DNA from: an uncultured bacterium
GTDB lineage: Bacteria; Acidobacteriota; UBA890
Reading direction: 5' to 3'
Assembly: GCA_937922775.1 (NCBI GenBank)
Contig: CALAKE010000365.1
Coordinates: 1-12,733 of the forward strand
DNA length: 12,733 nt
In this document: in pieces, positions 1 through 7,962 of the stretch
Position numbering within the stretch: position 1 is the stretch's first letter
Layout of the letters: every line of letters starts with the position of its first letter
The notes under the pieces: model-generated
The model's database searches: none
Told to the model about the DNA's origin: nothing
Seen by the model: the letters and a program-made list of their open reading frames with translations, nothing else
Program-made: the position numbers and the translations under genes

Positions 1-2
1 TG

Positions 3-2327
3 CAGCCCCAGGCCAACGAGATCAGTGGTCGCGTAATCGACATGCTCACCCGGCAACCGGTATCTGGAGCGGCTGTATCTGCCCTGATCGGGGGCGAGAG
101 CGTTGCCAGCACGCGCACGAGCTCCGCCGGCAACTACTCACTCGGGCCCTTGGATGAAGGTGTGTACCTGGTGCTCGTGGAGATCGCCGGATACCGGCCG
201 GAGGTACGGAGCGACGTTCGCCTCGTGCGCGGCAAGGTGGCGGTCGCGGACTTCGAGATGGTGCGAGCAGGCACGGTCTCCGAGGAGATCGTGGTCACAG
301 CAAGGGCCACGGCTGATGATCCTCGCCTTCCAGTCAGCCGCTTCTCGTACTCCAGGGAAGAGATCCGCCGCTCGCCGGGTAGCGCAGGAGATGTGCTCCG
401 AGCCCTCGACAGCCTGCCGGGCGTCAACTCGACCGGCGAGTTCTCGTCGTTTACCGTTCGCGGCCGCGGGCCTCGCGACAACTTGATCCTGGTAGATGGC
501 ATCCCCTTCGACAAGGTCACTCATTTCGACCAAACGCTTGGAGAAAACGAGGACGTCAATGGTGGTGGCCGATACAGTATCTTCGCTCCCAATCTGATCC
601 AGGAGGTCGACTTTCTCCCCGGCGGATTCGATGTTCCCTACGGTGGGAAGAGTGGCTCGCTGCTGAAGCTCACTGTGGCCGAGGGAAACCGTGTCACGCC
701 CTCCGTCAGTGGCCGCGTGGAGATCACGGGGTGGGAAGCGAACTATGACGGCCCGAGCTTCGTGTTCGACAACACCAGCGTCTTGTTCTCGGCACGAGGC
801 CAGTACTTTGAGCGCCTGTTCGAGCTCATTGGCGAGGGAACGATCGGCGCCCCTGTGCTCTACGATTTCATCGCCAAGACCACGTCCGACATCAGCCCCG
901 ACCACAGCCTGTCAGTTCTCGGTATCTTCGCGCCCGAGAAATACTCCCGAGACATCGGCAATGTGCTTGCCGATGAGGATCTCGAAGACACCTCGATCGC
1001 GAGATCTCGCCAGGACAGCCTTCTCCTGGGCGGCACATGGCGCTGGCTGACCGGCTCATCCAGCTACCTGGAGAATCGCTTCTTCTACCGCCACAGCGAC
1101 AGAGAATCATCGCAGGGAGAAACATTCCCAGAGCTCGTCGACGGCAGTCTTCCTGACCCGGAGTCCGTACCCATCCGCCCCGACATCATCCAGGCCCAGG
1201 AGGGAGAGGTCGAATACGGTTGGCGTGGGGATTTCAGCCTTGTGACTGCAGACAGTGGGGTATTCGCTGCGGGCGGGCGTCTCACTCGCGTCGAGCTCGA
1301 CTCCGAGATTGTCCTCGATGGCCCGTGGGTACGATATGTCTACGATCAGAATGACAGCCGGCCGGACCCCTCACGGAATTACATCGTCCTGCTTCCGGAG
1401 TTCGTCAACTCCTCATTCAGAAGCGAGGGGCTGAGGGCGGCCTCGTATGTCGAACATGCGTTGTCCCTTGGAGATAGCTTCACCCTCACGCCCGGCATCC
1501 GCTACGACTGGGACGGGATCACCAGCGAGTCCCTTTGGTCGCCCAGAATCAGCGCAAACTGGGCAATCGATCCGCGCACGCGCCTGAGCTTCGCGACGGG
1601 CATTTACTACCAACAGCCGCTGTTCCTCGAGCTAGCTCTCGACCCCGCCAACGTCGGCCTCGAGAACGAGAAATCCTCTCAGGTGGTCTTGGGAGTGGGC
1701 CACTATCTGAGGAACGGCATGCGACTGTCCGCTGAGGGCTACTATCAGCGGCTCGAGAACCTCATCTTGATCCCTGACCGCACGACGGGCGCGGCCAACA
1801 ACTCCGCAGAGGGCTTCAGCACGGGAATCGATATCGGACTCGTCCGTCCCCTTCGAGACAACTGGTACGCGCAGGTGACCTACGGCTATCAGGTTGCCGA
1901 GATCGACCAGAACTTGGGGCAAGGGCCATTCGCCTCCGATTTCAACCGGCCCCATACCTTCAATGTGTTCTTTGCCTACGAGCTCAACGATAGCTGGTCT
2001 TTTGCCGCCAAGTGGCGCTATGCCAGCGGTAGGCCCACCGACGACTACATCGTGCATGATGATGTGTTCAACAACCCGGACTTCTTGCGCTTCTCGAAGG
2101 AAATCACTGATCGCAATGTTCAACGCCTCCCCGCGTTCCACACCCTCAACGTGCGCGTCGACTATCGCCGCCGTTTTGGTCCGGTCAGCCTCATCGCGTT
2201 CGTCGACTTCTTCAATGTCTACAATCACAAGAACGTGAATTTCGTGAGGTGGTTGGAGCGCAAGGGTGAGAACAAGCTGAGTGGCCTCGAGGCCTTCCCG
2301 ACCTTCGGTATCAAATTCGAGATGTAG
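3..2327 (+). CDS. TonB-dependent receptor with N-terminal carboxypeptidase-regulatory-like domain (5' end cut by window)
   Basis: Outer-membrane active transporter that takes up a ligand using energy passed from TonB; the substrate cannot be read from the sequence. The frame is open to the left edge, so the first ATG inside the window (position 42) is internal: codons before it (ending SGRVID) already belong to the carboxypeptidase-regulatory-like domain. Of 774 visible residues, about 7-90 form that domain, EEIVVTA near 94-100 resembles the TonB box of such receptors, about 112-225 is the plug (key stretch TVRGRGPRDN followed by LVDGIPF), and the rest is a beta-barrel rich in alternating aromatic strands. 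The signal peptide lies outside the window. The protein ends in FGIKFEM, so the last residue is Met rather than the usual aromatic. A lipocalin gene follows after 15 nt. The family is clear; there is no SusD partner in view, so a SusC-type glycan role is not supported. Confidence 0.93.
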   Translation, partial: QPQANEISGRVIDMLTRQPVSGAAVSALIGGESVASTRTSSAGNYSLGPLDEGVYLVLVEIAGYRPEVRSDVRLVRGKVAVADFEMVRAGTVSEEIVVTARATADDPRLPVSRFSYSREEIRRSPGSAGDVLRALDSLPGVNSTGEFSSFTVRGRGPRDNLILVDGIPFDKVTHFDQTLGENEDVNGGGRYSIFAPNLIQEVDFLPGGFDVPYGGKSGSLLKLTVAEGNRVTPSVSGRVEITGWEANYDGPSFVFDNTSVLFSARGQYFERLFELIGEGTIGAPVLYDFIAKTTSDISPDHSLSVLGIFAPEKYSRDIGNVLADEDLEDTSIARSRQDSLLLGGTWRWLTGSSSYLENRFFYRHSDRESSQGETFPELVDGSLPDPESVPIRPDIIQAQEGEVEYGWRGDFSLVTADSGVFAAGGRLTRVELDSEIVLDGPWVRYVYDQNDSRPDPSRNYIVLLPEFVNSSFRSEGLRAASYVEHALSLGDSFTLTPGIRYDWDGITSESLWSPRISANWAIDPRTRLSFATGIYYQQPLFLELALDPANVGLENEKSSQVVLGVGHYLRNGMRLSAEGYYQRLENLILIPDRTTGAANNSAEGFSTGIDIGLVRPLRDNWYAQVTYGYQVAEIDQNLGQGPFASDFNRPHTFNVFFAYELNDSWSFAAKWRYASGRPTDDYIVHDDVFNNPDFLRFSKEITDRNVQRLPAFHTLNVRVDYRRRFGPVSLIAFVDFFNVYNHKNVNFVRWLERKGENKLSGLEAFPTFGIKFEM

Positions 2328-2330
2328 GTG

Positions 2331-2342
2331 CAGGAGCTTCTG
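2331..2342 (+). promoter_or_regulatory. Ribosome binding site deciding the lipocalin start
   Basis: AGGAG at 2332-2336 lies 6 nt before the ATG at 2343 and 9 nt before a second ATG at 2346. It sits inside the reading frame that would result from the GTG directly after the receptor stop codon, which argues that the GTG at 2328 is not the start. Confidence 0.65.
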
Positions 2343-2912
2343 ATGATGGAACGACTTTCAACTTGCCTGCTCGTTTGTTCTTTGGCCACAGTCCCGCTAG
2401 TTGCTGCTGCCAGCCAAACGACTGAAGGAGAAGTGACAGCGGTCGCGAGCCTGGATCTGGAGCGGTATGCCGGGCAGTGGTACGAGATCGCCCGCCTTCC
2501 GAATCGCTTTCAGAGGGATTGCGCGAGCGACGTGACCGCTACGTACGTTTTGCGAGATGACGGGCGCATCGATGTCATCAACAGTTGCCGGAAGGCCGAC
2601 GGAGAGTCAATGGGGGCAACTGGGATCGCGCGCTTCGCCTCCGAGGATGAACCGAAGTCCAAGCTGAAGGTCAGGTTTGCTCCGTCCTTCATGAGCTTTC
2701 TGCCGTTTGTCTGGGCCGACTACTGGGTGATCGATCTGGCCGCTGACTACAGCTACGCTGTCGTCGGCCATCCAAATCGGAACTACCTATGGGTCCTGTC
2801 GCGTACACCCACGATGGACGACCGGCTCTACGAGGAGATCACCGAAAGGTTCGTCGCACAAGGCTATGACGCCACCCGGGTGGTCAGGACGAAGCAATCC
2901 CCGCGAGACTAG
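2343..2912 (+). CDS. Exported lipocalin family protein (Blc-like)
   Basis: A small beta-barrel that binds hydrophobic ligands, probably in the periplasm. The 189-aa product starts with a cleavable signal peptide (basic start, hydrophobic core from about residue 9, likely cut near Ala-Ala-Ala-Ser at 21-24). The lipocalin signature YAGQWYEIAR is at 42-51, followed by NRFQRDC, a possible disulfide pair Cys60/Cys82, and the late strands YAVVGHPNRNYLWVLSRTP typical of bacterial Blc proteins. E. coli Blc is an outer-membrane lipoprotein, but no lipobox cysteine follows the hydrophobic core here, so this copy looks soluble. Start ATG 2343 was chosen from the AGGAG upstream; 2346 is equally possible. 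It lies 15 nt after the TonB-dependent receptor, so the two are probably co-transcribed, hinting that the lipocalin handles a lipid or other greasy ligand linked to the receptor. That link is inference. Confidence 0.9.
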   Translation: MMERLSTCLLVCSLATVPLVAAASQTTEGEVTAVASLDLERYAGQWYEIARLPNRFQRDCASDVTATYVLRDDGRIDVINSCRKADGESMGATGIARFASEDEPKSKLKVRFAPSFMSFLPFVWADYWVIDLAADYSYAVVGHPNRNYLWVLSRTPTMDDRLYEEITERFVAQGYDATRVVRTKQSPRD

Positions 2913-2924
2913 GGAGCAAGGAGC

Positions 2925-3464
2925 TCAGGGTTTCGAGATCAACCAGATCCGCTCCAGGGCACGGGGAGCGAAGCGCTGCAGAACGTCTCTCAGGAGTAGC
3001 ATGAAGCGCTCCGGTGAAAGGCTTCCGTGTACTGATCCGATCATCGGCAGACCGATCGTCCGAAGACCTCGCGCCTCCGCCTCTTCGAGAGCTCCATCGA
3101 GAGCTTTCTTCACCCAGGCTTCCTTCCAGCTCGGTTCCTGATCGAGGTCATGCACAATCGCCAAAAGGTGGAGGGGCGCGCCTTCTCGCGCAATCACGCT
3201 CCCAGGTACCAGCGGCTCTGCCGCCCGCACTTCAGTCATCACACGAATCGGATGCTCCAGGGTCACAACGATGTCTGCGGGTGTGCTCAGCACGAGGCAG
3301 GTGTCCTCCTCCTCGACCTTGGCTTCGATCCCAAAGGGCGGCTGGTGCTCTGGGCCAAGGACCACCTCTACCCCGTTCATGGTTTCAGTCCGATGCAGGC
3401 CGCCCTCGATCCGTCGAAAGCCCGTGTGCCTTTGGGCGTCCTTTGCGTCGTTGGTATCATCCAT
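2925..3464 (-). CDS. Degenerate macro-domain-like protein
   Basis: The 179-aa cytoplasmic protein has no signal peptide or membrane segment. From about residue 85 the order of elements follows a macro domain: LVPGSVIA, then HLLAIVHDLDQE (matching the 'vIHtVGP' strand), a helix WVKKALDGALEEAEARGL, RTIGLPMIGSVHGSLSPERF (matching 'SIAFPAIgTGvYGfPlera'), and a final helix and strand ending ERIWLI. The N-terminal ADP-ribose contacts usual in the family (NAAN and the Gly-rich GGGV loop) are not visible; residues 60-85 (ADIVVTLEHPIRVM) take that place. Enzyme activity is therefore doubtful and the protein may bind another ligand or be structural. The ATG is preceded by AGAGG with a 7-nt gap. It converges with the lipocalin (12 bp apart) and diverges from aacS. 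The macro assignment rests on pattern matching by eye; an uncharacterised protein is the alternative. Confidence 0.6.
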   Translation of the reverse strand: MDDTNDAKDAQRHTGFRRIEGGLHRTETMNGVEVVLGPEHQPPFGIEAKVEEEDTCLVLSTPADIVVTLEHPIRVMTEVRAAEPLVPGSVIAREGAPLHLLAIVHDLDQEPSWKEAWVKKALDGALEEAEARGLRTIGLPMIGSVHGSLSPERFMLLLRDVLQRFAPRALERIWLISKP

Positions 3465-3493
3465 GCGCTTGCCTCTACCCTGCCCCGTCCTTG

Positions 3494-3564
3494 GCAGAGG
3501 TTATCTCATGAACGGCTCTCAAGGCGGTGGTACCATCCCCTCGAGAATGAGCAACCGCCTCTGC
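3494..3564. repeat. Imperfect inverted repeat upstream of aacS
   Basis: GCAGAGG (3494-3500) plus CTCAT (3505-3509) on the left mirrors ATGAG (3547-3551) plus CCTCTGC (3558-3564) on the right, with a 37-nt loop that itself has TCTC (3517-3520) facing GAGA (3543-3546). As RNA it could form an interrupted stem about 60 nt before the aacS start; as DNA it could be a spaced protein site. There is no U-run, so it is not a standard terminator. It could also be chance. Confidence 0.3.
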
Positions 3565-3610
3565 AGCAAACCATTGCCTGGTCATTTCATTAGGCACGAC
3601 CGGCCTCATT

Positions 3611-3622
3611 GGAGCTGGCAAA
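3611..3622 (+). promoter_or_regulatory. Ribosome binding site of aacS
   Basis: GGAG at 3611-3614 is 8 nt before the ATG and supports this start, which also matches the usual N-terminus of acetoacetyl-CoA synthetases (a W-P pair at residues 6 and 8). Confidence 0.65.
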
Positions 3623-5614
3623 ATGAGCGCGCCGTTGTGGAAGCCGTCCCCTAAACGCAGGGCAGAAGCGAACATCACCTCCTTCATGGATCGCCTCAAT
3701 GGCGATCACGGCCTCGACCTGGCAGAGTACGGCGACCTGTATGCCTGGTCGTGTGACGATCTTGAGCAATTCTGGCAATCGGTCTGGGACTTTGGAGAGG
3801 TTATTGGGGCCACGCGCGGCGGCGAGGTCCTGCGCAACCGGGACAGAATGCCCGGCGCTCAGTTTTTCCCACAGGCGCAACTGAACTTTGCTGAGAACCT
3901 GTTGCGCAAGCGTGGCCCCGACGACGCCATCGTCTTCTGGGGTGAGGACCAGGTGCGGCGACACCTGAGCTTCGACGACCTGCACGATCAGGTTTCGAGG
4001 CTGATTCAGGCCCTCTCTGACATGGGAGTCGGAGAAGGCGACCGGGTGGCCGGCTACCTACCGAACATTCCCGAGGCGGTGATCGCCATGCTGGCCAGCA
4101 CGGCTCTCGGGGCCATCTGGACGTCGTGCTCTCCCGACTTCGGCGTGCAGGGCATCCTCGATCGTTTTGGTCAGATTGAGCCGAAAGTCGTCTTCAGTGC
4201 CGATGGCTACTACTACAAGGGCAAGCCATTCTCGGTGCTCGACCGCGTCGCCGAGTTCGCCCGCGAGTTGCCCACCCTGGAAGGCCTCGTGGTAGCAGGC
4301 TACTTGGACGGCGATCCTGACGTCGGAGAGTTGCGCCACAGCTTGGAAGCGCACGGGGCCCAGAAGTCACCACCGCGCGTCGAGACTCTTACCACGCTGA
4401 CGGCCGGGCACCCCGGCGGAGATATCGAGTTTCGCCAGGTGCCCTTCAATCATCCCGTATACATCATGTACTCATCCGGAACGACCGGGAAGCCGAAGTG
4501 TATGGTGCACGGCGTCGGAGGCACTCTGTTGAAACACATCTGTGAACATCAGTTGATGTGTGACATCAAGCCCGGCGATCGGGTCTTCTACTTCACGACG
4601 TGCGGCTGGATGATGTGGAATTGGCTCGTGTCCGCCCTCGCTTCTGAGGCAACCCTCCTCCTTTACGATGGCAATCCCTTCGCACCTAGCCCGAACATAC
4701 TGTTCGATTTCGTGGACGCCGAACGAATGACCCTGTTCGGCACCTCGGCCAAGTACATCGACTCGCTCAAGAATGTGGGGCTCGCCCCGAAATCGACGCA
4801 CGATCTGAGCTCTCTACGCACCCTCACCTCGACGGGCTCGCCGCTGGCGCCCGAGAGCTTCGACTATGTATACGAGCACATCAAGGATGACATCTGCCTG
4901 TCGTCGATTGCTGGCGGCACCGACCTTATTGGCTGCTTTGTGGGAGGCAACCCCGTTGGCCCTGTGTGGCGAGGCGAGATTCAGGCCCGCGTGCTCGGCA
5001 TGGCAGTAGATGTCTTCGACAACGAAGGACGCTCGCTGCGCAACCAGAAGGGCGAGCTCGTGTGCACTGAGCCCTGGCCCTCGATGCCCGTCTATTTCTG
5101 GAACGACCCAGATGGGGCCCGCTATAGTTCGGCATATTTCGAACGCTTCCCGGGCGTCTGGTGGCACGGAGACTACGTCGAGCTGACCGAGCACGACGGC
5201 ATCATCATGCACGGGCGCTCTGACGCAACGCTCAACCCCGGCGGCGTTCGCATCGGCACGTCGGAGATTTACAGGCAGGTCGAGAACCTGCCGGAGGTCG
5301 AGGAAGCCCTCGCCGTTGGCCAAGACTGGCGGGACGACGTGCGAGTCATCTTGTTCGTCAAGCTGAACGAGGGCTTGGATCTCACCGAAAATCTGATAAA
5401 CAGGATCAAGCAGGACATTCGTTCGGGCTGCTCCCCCCGACATGTGCCGGCGAAGGTTCTACAGGTGTCCGACATTCCCCGCACCAAGAGCGGCAAGATC
5501 GTCGAGATGGCCGTGCGTGAGGTAGTCCACGGCCGACCGGTGAAGAACCTTGATGCCCTGGCCAACCCCGAAGCCCTGGACCAGTTTGCAGGGCGCAGGG
5601 AGCTCGAGGGCTGA
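3623..5614 (+). CDS. aacS: Acetoacetyl-CoA synthetase (acetoacetate-CoA ligase)
   Basis: Cytoplasmic enzyme of the ANL superfamily: acetoacetate + ATP + CoA gives acetoacetyl-CoA + AMP + PPi, used in ketone-body and polyhydroxybutyrate metabolism. The 663-aa length is normal for the family. An acetyl-CoA-synthetase-type N-terminal segment occupies about residues 35-95. The AMP-binding P-loop YSSGTTGKPK is at 283-292, the family block CGWMMWNW at 327-334, GTSAKYI and TGSPLAPE further on, the adenylate-binding and hinge region HGRSDATLNPGG at 530-541, and the catalytic lysine Lys625 in RTKSGKIVE. The blocks CGWMMWNWL, SIAGGTD and KSGKIVEMAV fit acetoacetyl- rather than acetyl-CoA synthetase. 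It is the first gene of an apparent two-gene unit: the DUF5916 protein starts 13 nt after its stop. No thiolase, CoA transferase or PHB gene is in view, so the direction of its use cannot be settled. Confidence 0.95.
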   Translation: MSAPLWKPSPKRRAEANITSFMDRLNGDHGLDLAEYGDLYAWSCDDLEQFWQSVWDFGEVIGATRGGEVLRNRDRMPGAQFFPQAQLNFAENLLRKRGPDDAIVFWGEDQVRRHLSFDDLHDQVSRLIQALSDMGVGEGDRVAGYLPNIPEAVIAMLASTALGAIWTSCSPDFGVQGILDRFGQIEPKVVFSADGYYYKGKPFSVLDRVAEFARELPTLEGLVVAGYLDGDPDVGELRHSLEAHGAQKSPPRVETLTTLTAGHPGGDIEFRQVPFNHPVYIMYSSGTTGKPKCMVHGVGGTLLKHICEHQLMCDIKPGDRVFYFTTCGWMMWNWLVSALASEATLLLYDGNPFAPSPNILFDFVDAERMTLFGTSAKYIDSLKNVGLAPKSTHDLSSLRTLTSTGSPLAPESFDYVYEHIKDDICLSSIAGGTDLIGCFVGGNPVGPVWRGEIQARVLGMAVDVFDNEGRSLRNQKGELVCTEPWPSMPVYFWNDPDGARYSSAYFERFPGVWWHGDYVELTEHDGIIMHGRSDATLNPGGVRIGTSEIYRQVENLPEVEEALAVGQDWRDDVRVILFVKLNEGLDLTENLINRIKQDIRSGCSPRHVPAKVLQVSDIPRTKSGKIVEMAVREVVHGRPVKNLDALANPEALDQFAGRRELEG

Positions 5615-5615
5615 C

Positions 5616-5627
5616 AAAGGCCTCTCC
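5616..5627 (+). promoter_or_regulatory. Ribosome binding site deciding the DUF5916 protein start
   Basis: AAAGG at 5616-5620 is 7 nt before the ATG at 5628. The frame is open upstream to an ATG at 5550 inside aacS, but only the 5628 start gives a clean signal peptide. Confidence 0.6.
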
Positions 5628-7913
5628 ATGATCTCGATCCGGAACAGTCCTTGGGCGGCGATTCTCGCATTCTTGCTCGCGACCAGCGTCGGGAACGTGG
5701 CGCTGGCTCAGGAGGCTGAAACTCCGAACGCAACATCGGACGTGCCTCCACGGGGGCAGTACTCAGTTACTCCCGCCACCTCCGCGATCAGCGTCGATGG
5801 CGTTCTCGACGAGGCAGCATGGACCGACGCGCTATCCATTGATGTCCCCTACGAATGGTGGCCCGGGGACAACCTCCCGGCGATCGTCGAGACCGTCTGT
5901 CTGCTCACCTACGATGATAGCAATCTCTACATCGCGTTCCGCGCAATGGATCCACGGCCACAAGAGATCCGGGCACATCTGTGGGACCGCGATCAGATTT
6001 TTGATCTGATCACCGACGACCACGTTCTCATCATGATCGACACCTTCGGCGACGACCGCAGCGCCTACCAGTTCCGCGCCAACCCGCTGGGCGTTCAGGC
6101 CGACGCCATCAACAGCGGGGTTGGCGGCGGCCTCGAGGATTGGTCATGGAACGCCATCTGGGAGTCCGCTGGGAGGATCAATGAAGAGGGCTATGCCATC
6201 GAGATGGCGATTCCGTTCAACCAGCTCCGCTTCCCCTCGGGTGGGCGTGAGCTGACCTGGGGAGTCTCCGCTGGCCGCTCGTATCCTCGCGCCGACCGGC
6301 ATCGCTTCAATTCCCACTTCACCGATCGAGACAACAGTTGCCGCTTGTGCCAGTCGGACTTCGTCACGGGCTTCGAGAGCATCGCGCCGGGGCGAAACCT
6401 CGAACTCGTTCCCACCTTCACGGCCCTGAGAACCGATGAGCTGCAGGACTTCCCCGACGGTGGCCTCGAGGACGGCGACCCTGACCCGGAACTCGGCCTG
6501 ACGGCGCGCTGGGGAGTGACGGAGAGCCTGAGCCTCTTGGCGGCCATCAATCCCGATTTCTCCCAGGTGGAGGCCGACGTCGCCCAGCTCGAGATCAACA
6601 CCCGCTTCGCCCTCTTCTACCCGGAAACGCGACCCTTCTTCCTCGAGGGAACCGACTACTTTGCATCGCCCATGCAAGCGGTGTTCACCCGCACGGTCGT
6701 CGATCCCTTGTTGGGAACGAAGCTCACCGGCAAGATCGGTCGGCACGCTCTGGGCATCATGGCAACGATCGACGAAACAAATACTCTGACGCTGCCCTCG
6801 AACCAGGCGTCACGATCGGCAGAGATCGACGAGAGGGTCAACGGCGGGGTCTTCCGCTACCGAGTCGATGTTGGGGCTGACTCGGCTCTGGGAGCCCTGT
6901 TCACCGATCGGGAGGGCGACGGATATCACAATCGTGTGGCGGGCCTGGATGGATACCTCCGACTCGGTGCCGTCGACACACTGAATCTCCAATTCCTGCG
7001 CAGCGATACCGCATACCCCGATGATTTCGCCGAGGAGCACGGGCAGCCCACCGGGAGCTTCGCGGGCAACGCCATCATGGCCGATTACACGCACCTCAGT
7101 CGCGACTGGCTGATTACCGCCGCGTACAACGACCGGTCACCGGGATTTCGCGCTGACTACGGGTTCATACCCCGGGTTGATGTGAGGGCTGGGAGAGCGC
7201 AATTCGGACGGATCTTTTGGGGAGGCTCGGACCAGTGGTTTTCGAGACTCGATGTGGTGGGCAACGCTTTCTATGCCGTGGACCATGAGGGAAACGAGAC
7301 CGATCGCCGCTATGGTTTCGAGAGTCGCTACCAAGGTCCTCGCCAGATGCTCGTCATGCTGGGCGGCAGCAACTCTCGACAGCTGTTTGGCGGCGAGTAC
7401 TTCGACCTCGTAGAGGGGGGTGCCTATTTCGAGATCAAACCCATGGGTGGGTTCAACTTCGGGTTCTTGACGCAGCTCGGGGAGACCATCGATCTGGCCA
7501 ATGTTCGCAAAGCAAACCAGTGGATCTTCAGCCCAGAGGTCTACTTCAATGTGGGCCGCAGCCTATCAGTGCGCTACTCCCACACCTACCAGCGGCTCGA
7601 CACTGTCGGCGGCGAAGAAATTTACACCGCGAATTTGGCCCAATCGCGCATCCAGTACATGCTTTCCTCACGCGCTTTTGTTCGCGCCATCCTGCAGTAT
7701 CGCTGGCTACACCAGAACCCGGCGGCCTACGAATGGGAGGTCACCGAGGATTCCGAGAACCTGTTCACCCAGTTCCTGTTCTCCTATAAGCTCAACGCTC
7801 GCACTGTGGTCTTCGCCGGCTACTCGGACAACAGCACGGGACTGCAGACCTCCGGCTTGGTACGTATGAACCGCACGTTCTTCATCAAACTCGGCTACGC
7901 CTGGGTATTGTGA
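5628..7913 (+). CDS. Exported CBM9-like / DUF5916 outer-membrane beta-barrel protein
   Basis: The 761-aa protein starts with a signal peptide (hydrophobic core 9-24, likely cleavage after ALA at 25-27). Residues about 45-230 resemble a family-9 carbohydrate-binding module, with the ISVDGVLDEAAW opening and the LTYDDSNLYIAFRA strand. Residues about 245-761 match DUF5916; its most typical block runs from NPDFSQVEAD at 308-317 to RPFFLEG at 335-341. The rest has many alternating aromatic strands and the protein ends in FFIKLGYAWVL, as in an outer-membrane barrel. A CxxC pair (Cys238, Cys241) at the module/barrel junction lacks a following His, so it is not a haem site and may be a disulfide. Family function is not established to my knowledge; a surface receptor or porin joined to a sugar-binding head is a reasonable guess. 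It sits 13 nt after aacS, suggesting co-transcription, and converges with the permease gene. Confidence 0.88.
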   Translation: MISIRNSPWAAILAFLLATSVGNVALAQEAETPNATSDVPPRGQYSVTPATSAISVDGVLDEAAWTDALSIDVPYEWWPGDNLPAIVETVCLLTYDDSNLYIAFRAMDPRPQEIRAHLWDRDQIFDLITDDHVLIMIDTFGDDRSAYQFRANPLGVQADAINSGVGGGLEDWSWNAIWESAGRINEEGYAIEMAIPFNQLRFPSGGRELTWGVSAGRSYPRADRHRFNSHFTDRDNSCRLCQSDFVTGFESIAPGRNLELVPTFTALRTDELQDFPDGGLEDGDPDPELGLTARWGVTESLSLLAAINPDFSQVEADVAQLEINTRFALFYPETRPFFLEGTDYFASPMQAVFTRTVVDPLLGTKLTGKIGRHALGIMATIDETNTLTLPSNQASRSAEIDERVNGGVFRYRVDVGADSALGALFTDREGDGYHNRVAGLDGYLRLGAVDTLNLQFLRSDTAYPDDFAEEHGQPTGSFAGNAIMADYTHLSRDWLITAAYNDRSPGFRADYGFIPRVDVRAGRAQFGRIFWGGSDQWFSRLDVVGNAFYAVDHEGNETDRRYGFESRYQGPRQMLVMLGGSNSRQLFGGEYFDLVEGGAYFEIKPMGGFNFGFLTQLGETIDLANVRKANQWIFSPEVYFNVGRSLSVRYSHTYQRLDTVGGEEIYTANLAQSRIQYMLSSRAFVRAILQYRWLHQNPAAYEWEVTEDSENLFTQFLFSYKLNARTVVFAGYSDNSTGLQTSGLVRMNRTFFIKLGYAWVL

Positions 7914-7962
7914 GGATCGCCGTCAGAAGTGCTCCCGGACTCCGAGCGTCGGCGCCTTCTGG
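7914..7962. other. Short convergent gap between the DUF5916 gene and the permease gene
   Basis: Two genes end facing each other here, so a bidirectional terminator is expected. The only stem seen is CAGAAG (7924-7929) with CTTCTG (7956-7961), a 6-bp pair around a 26-nt loop with no T-run. That is too weak to call a terminator. Confidence 0.35.

Larger units (their letters stand above)
3465..3622. other. Divergent intergenic region between the macro-like gene and aacS
   Basis: This 158-bp stretch separates two diverging starts and must carry promoters for both. I see no convincing -35/-10 pair on either strand. It holds an imperfect inverted repeat (listed separately), a short TGGTACCA palindrome at 3528-3535, and the aacS ribosome binding site at its right end. 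Confidence 0.5.

Noticed and set aside
138..905. A 255-codon open frame on the - strand opposite the TonB-dependent receptor
   Set aside because: It is opposite the conserved plug and regulatory domains, has no recognisable family and no ribosome binding site I could support.
2328..2342. GTG directly after the receptor stop as the lipocalin start
   Set aside because: The AGGAG ribosome site lies downstream of it, and it would add five residues ahead of a signal peptide that is complete from the ATG at 2343.
3528..3535. TGGTACCA palindrome as an operator
   Set aside because: Eight-base palindromes are common by chance and it does not extend in either direction.
4814..5443. A 209-codon open frame on the - strand opposite aacS
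   Set aside because: It is antisense to conserved acetoacetyl-CoA synthetase motifs, with no independent evidence of coding.
5550..5627. An upstream ATG for the DUF5916 protein inside the 3' end of aacS
   Set aside because: It would add 26 residues before the signal peptide and has no ribosome site; the ATG at 5628 has AAAGG 7 nt upstream and a normal signal peptide.
7918..7961. Bidirectional terminator between the convergent genes
   Set aside because: CAGAAG/CTTCTG and CGCCG/CGGCG pair in a crossing rather than nested way, the loop is long, and there is no T-run.
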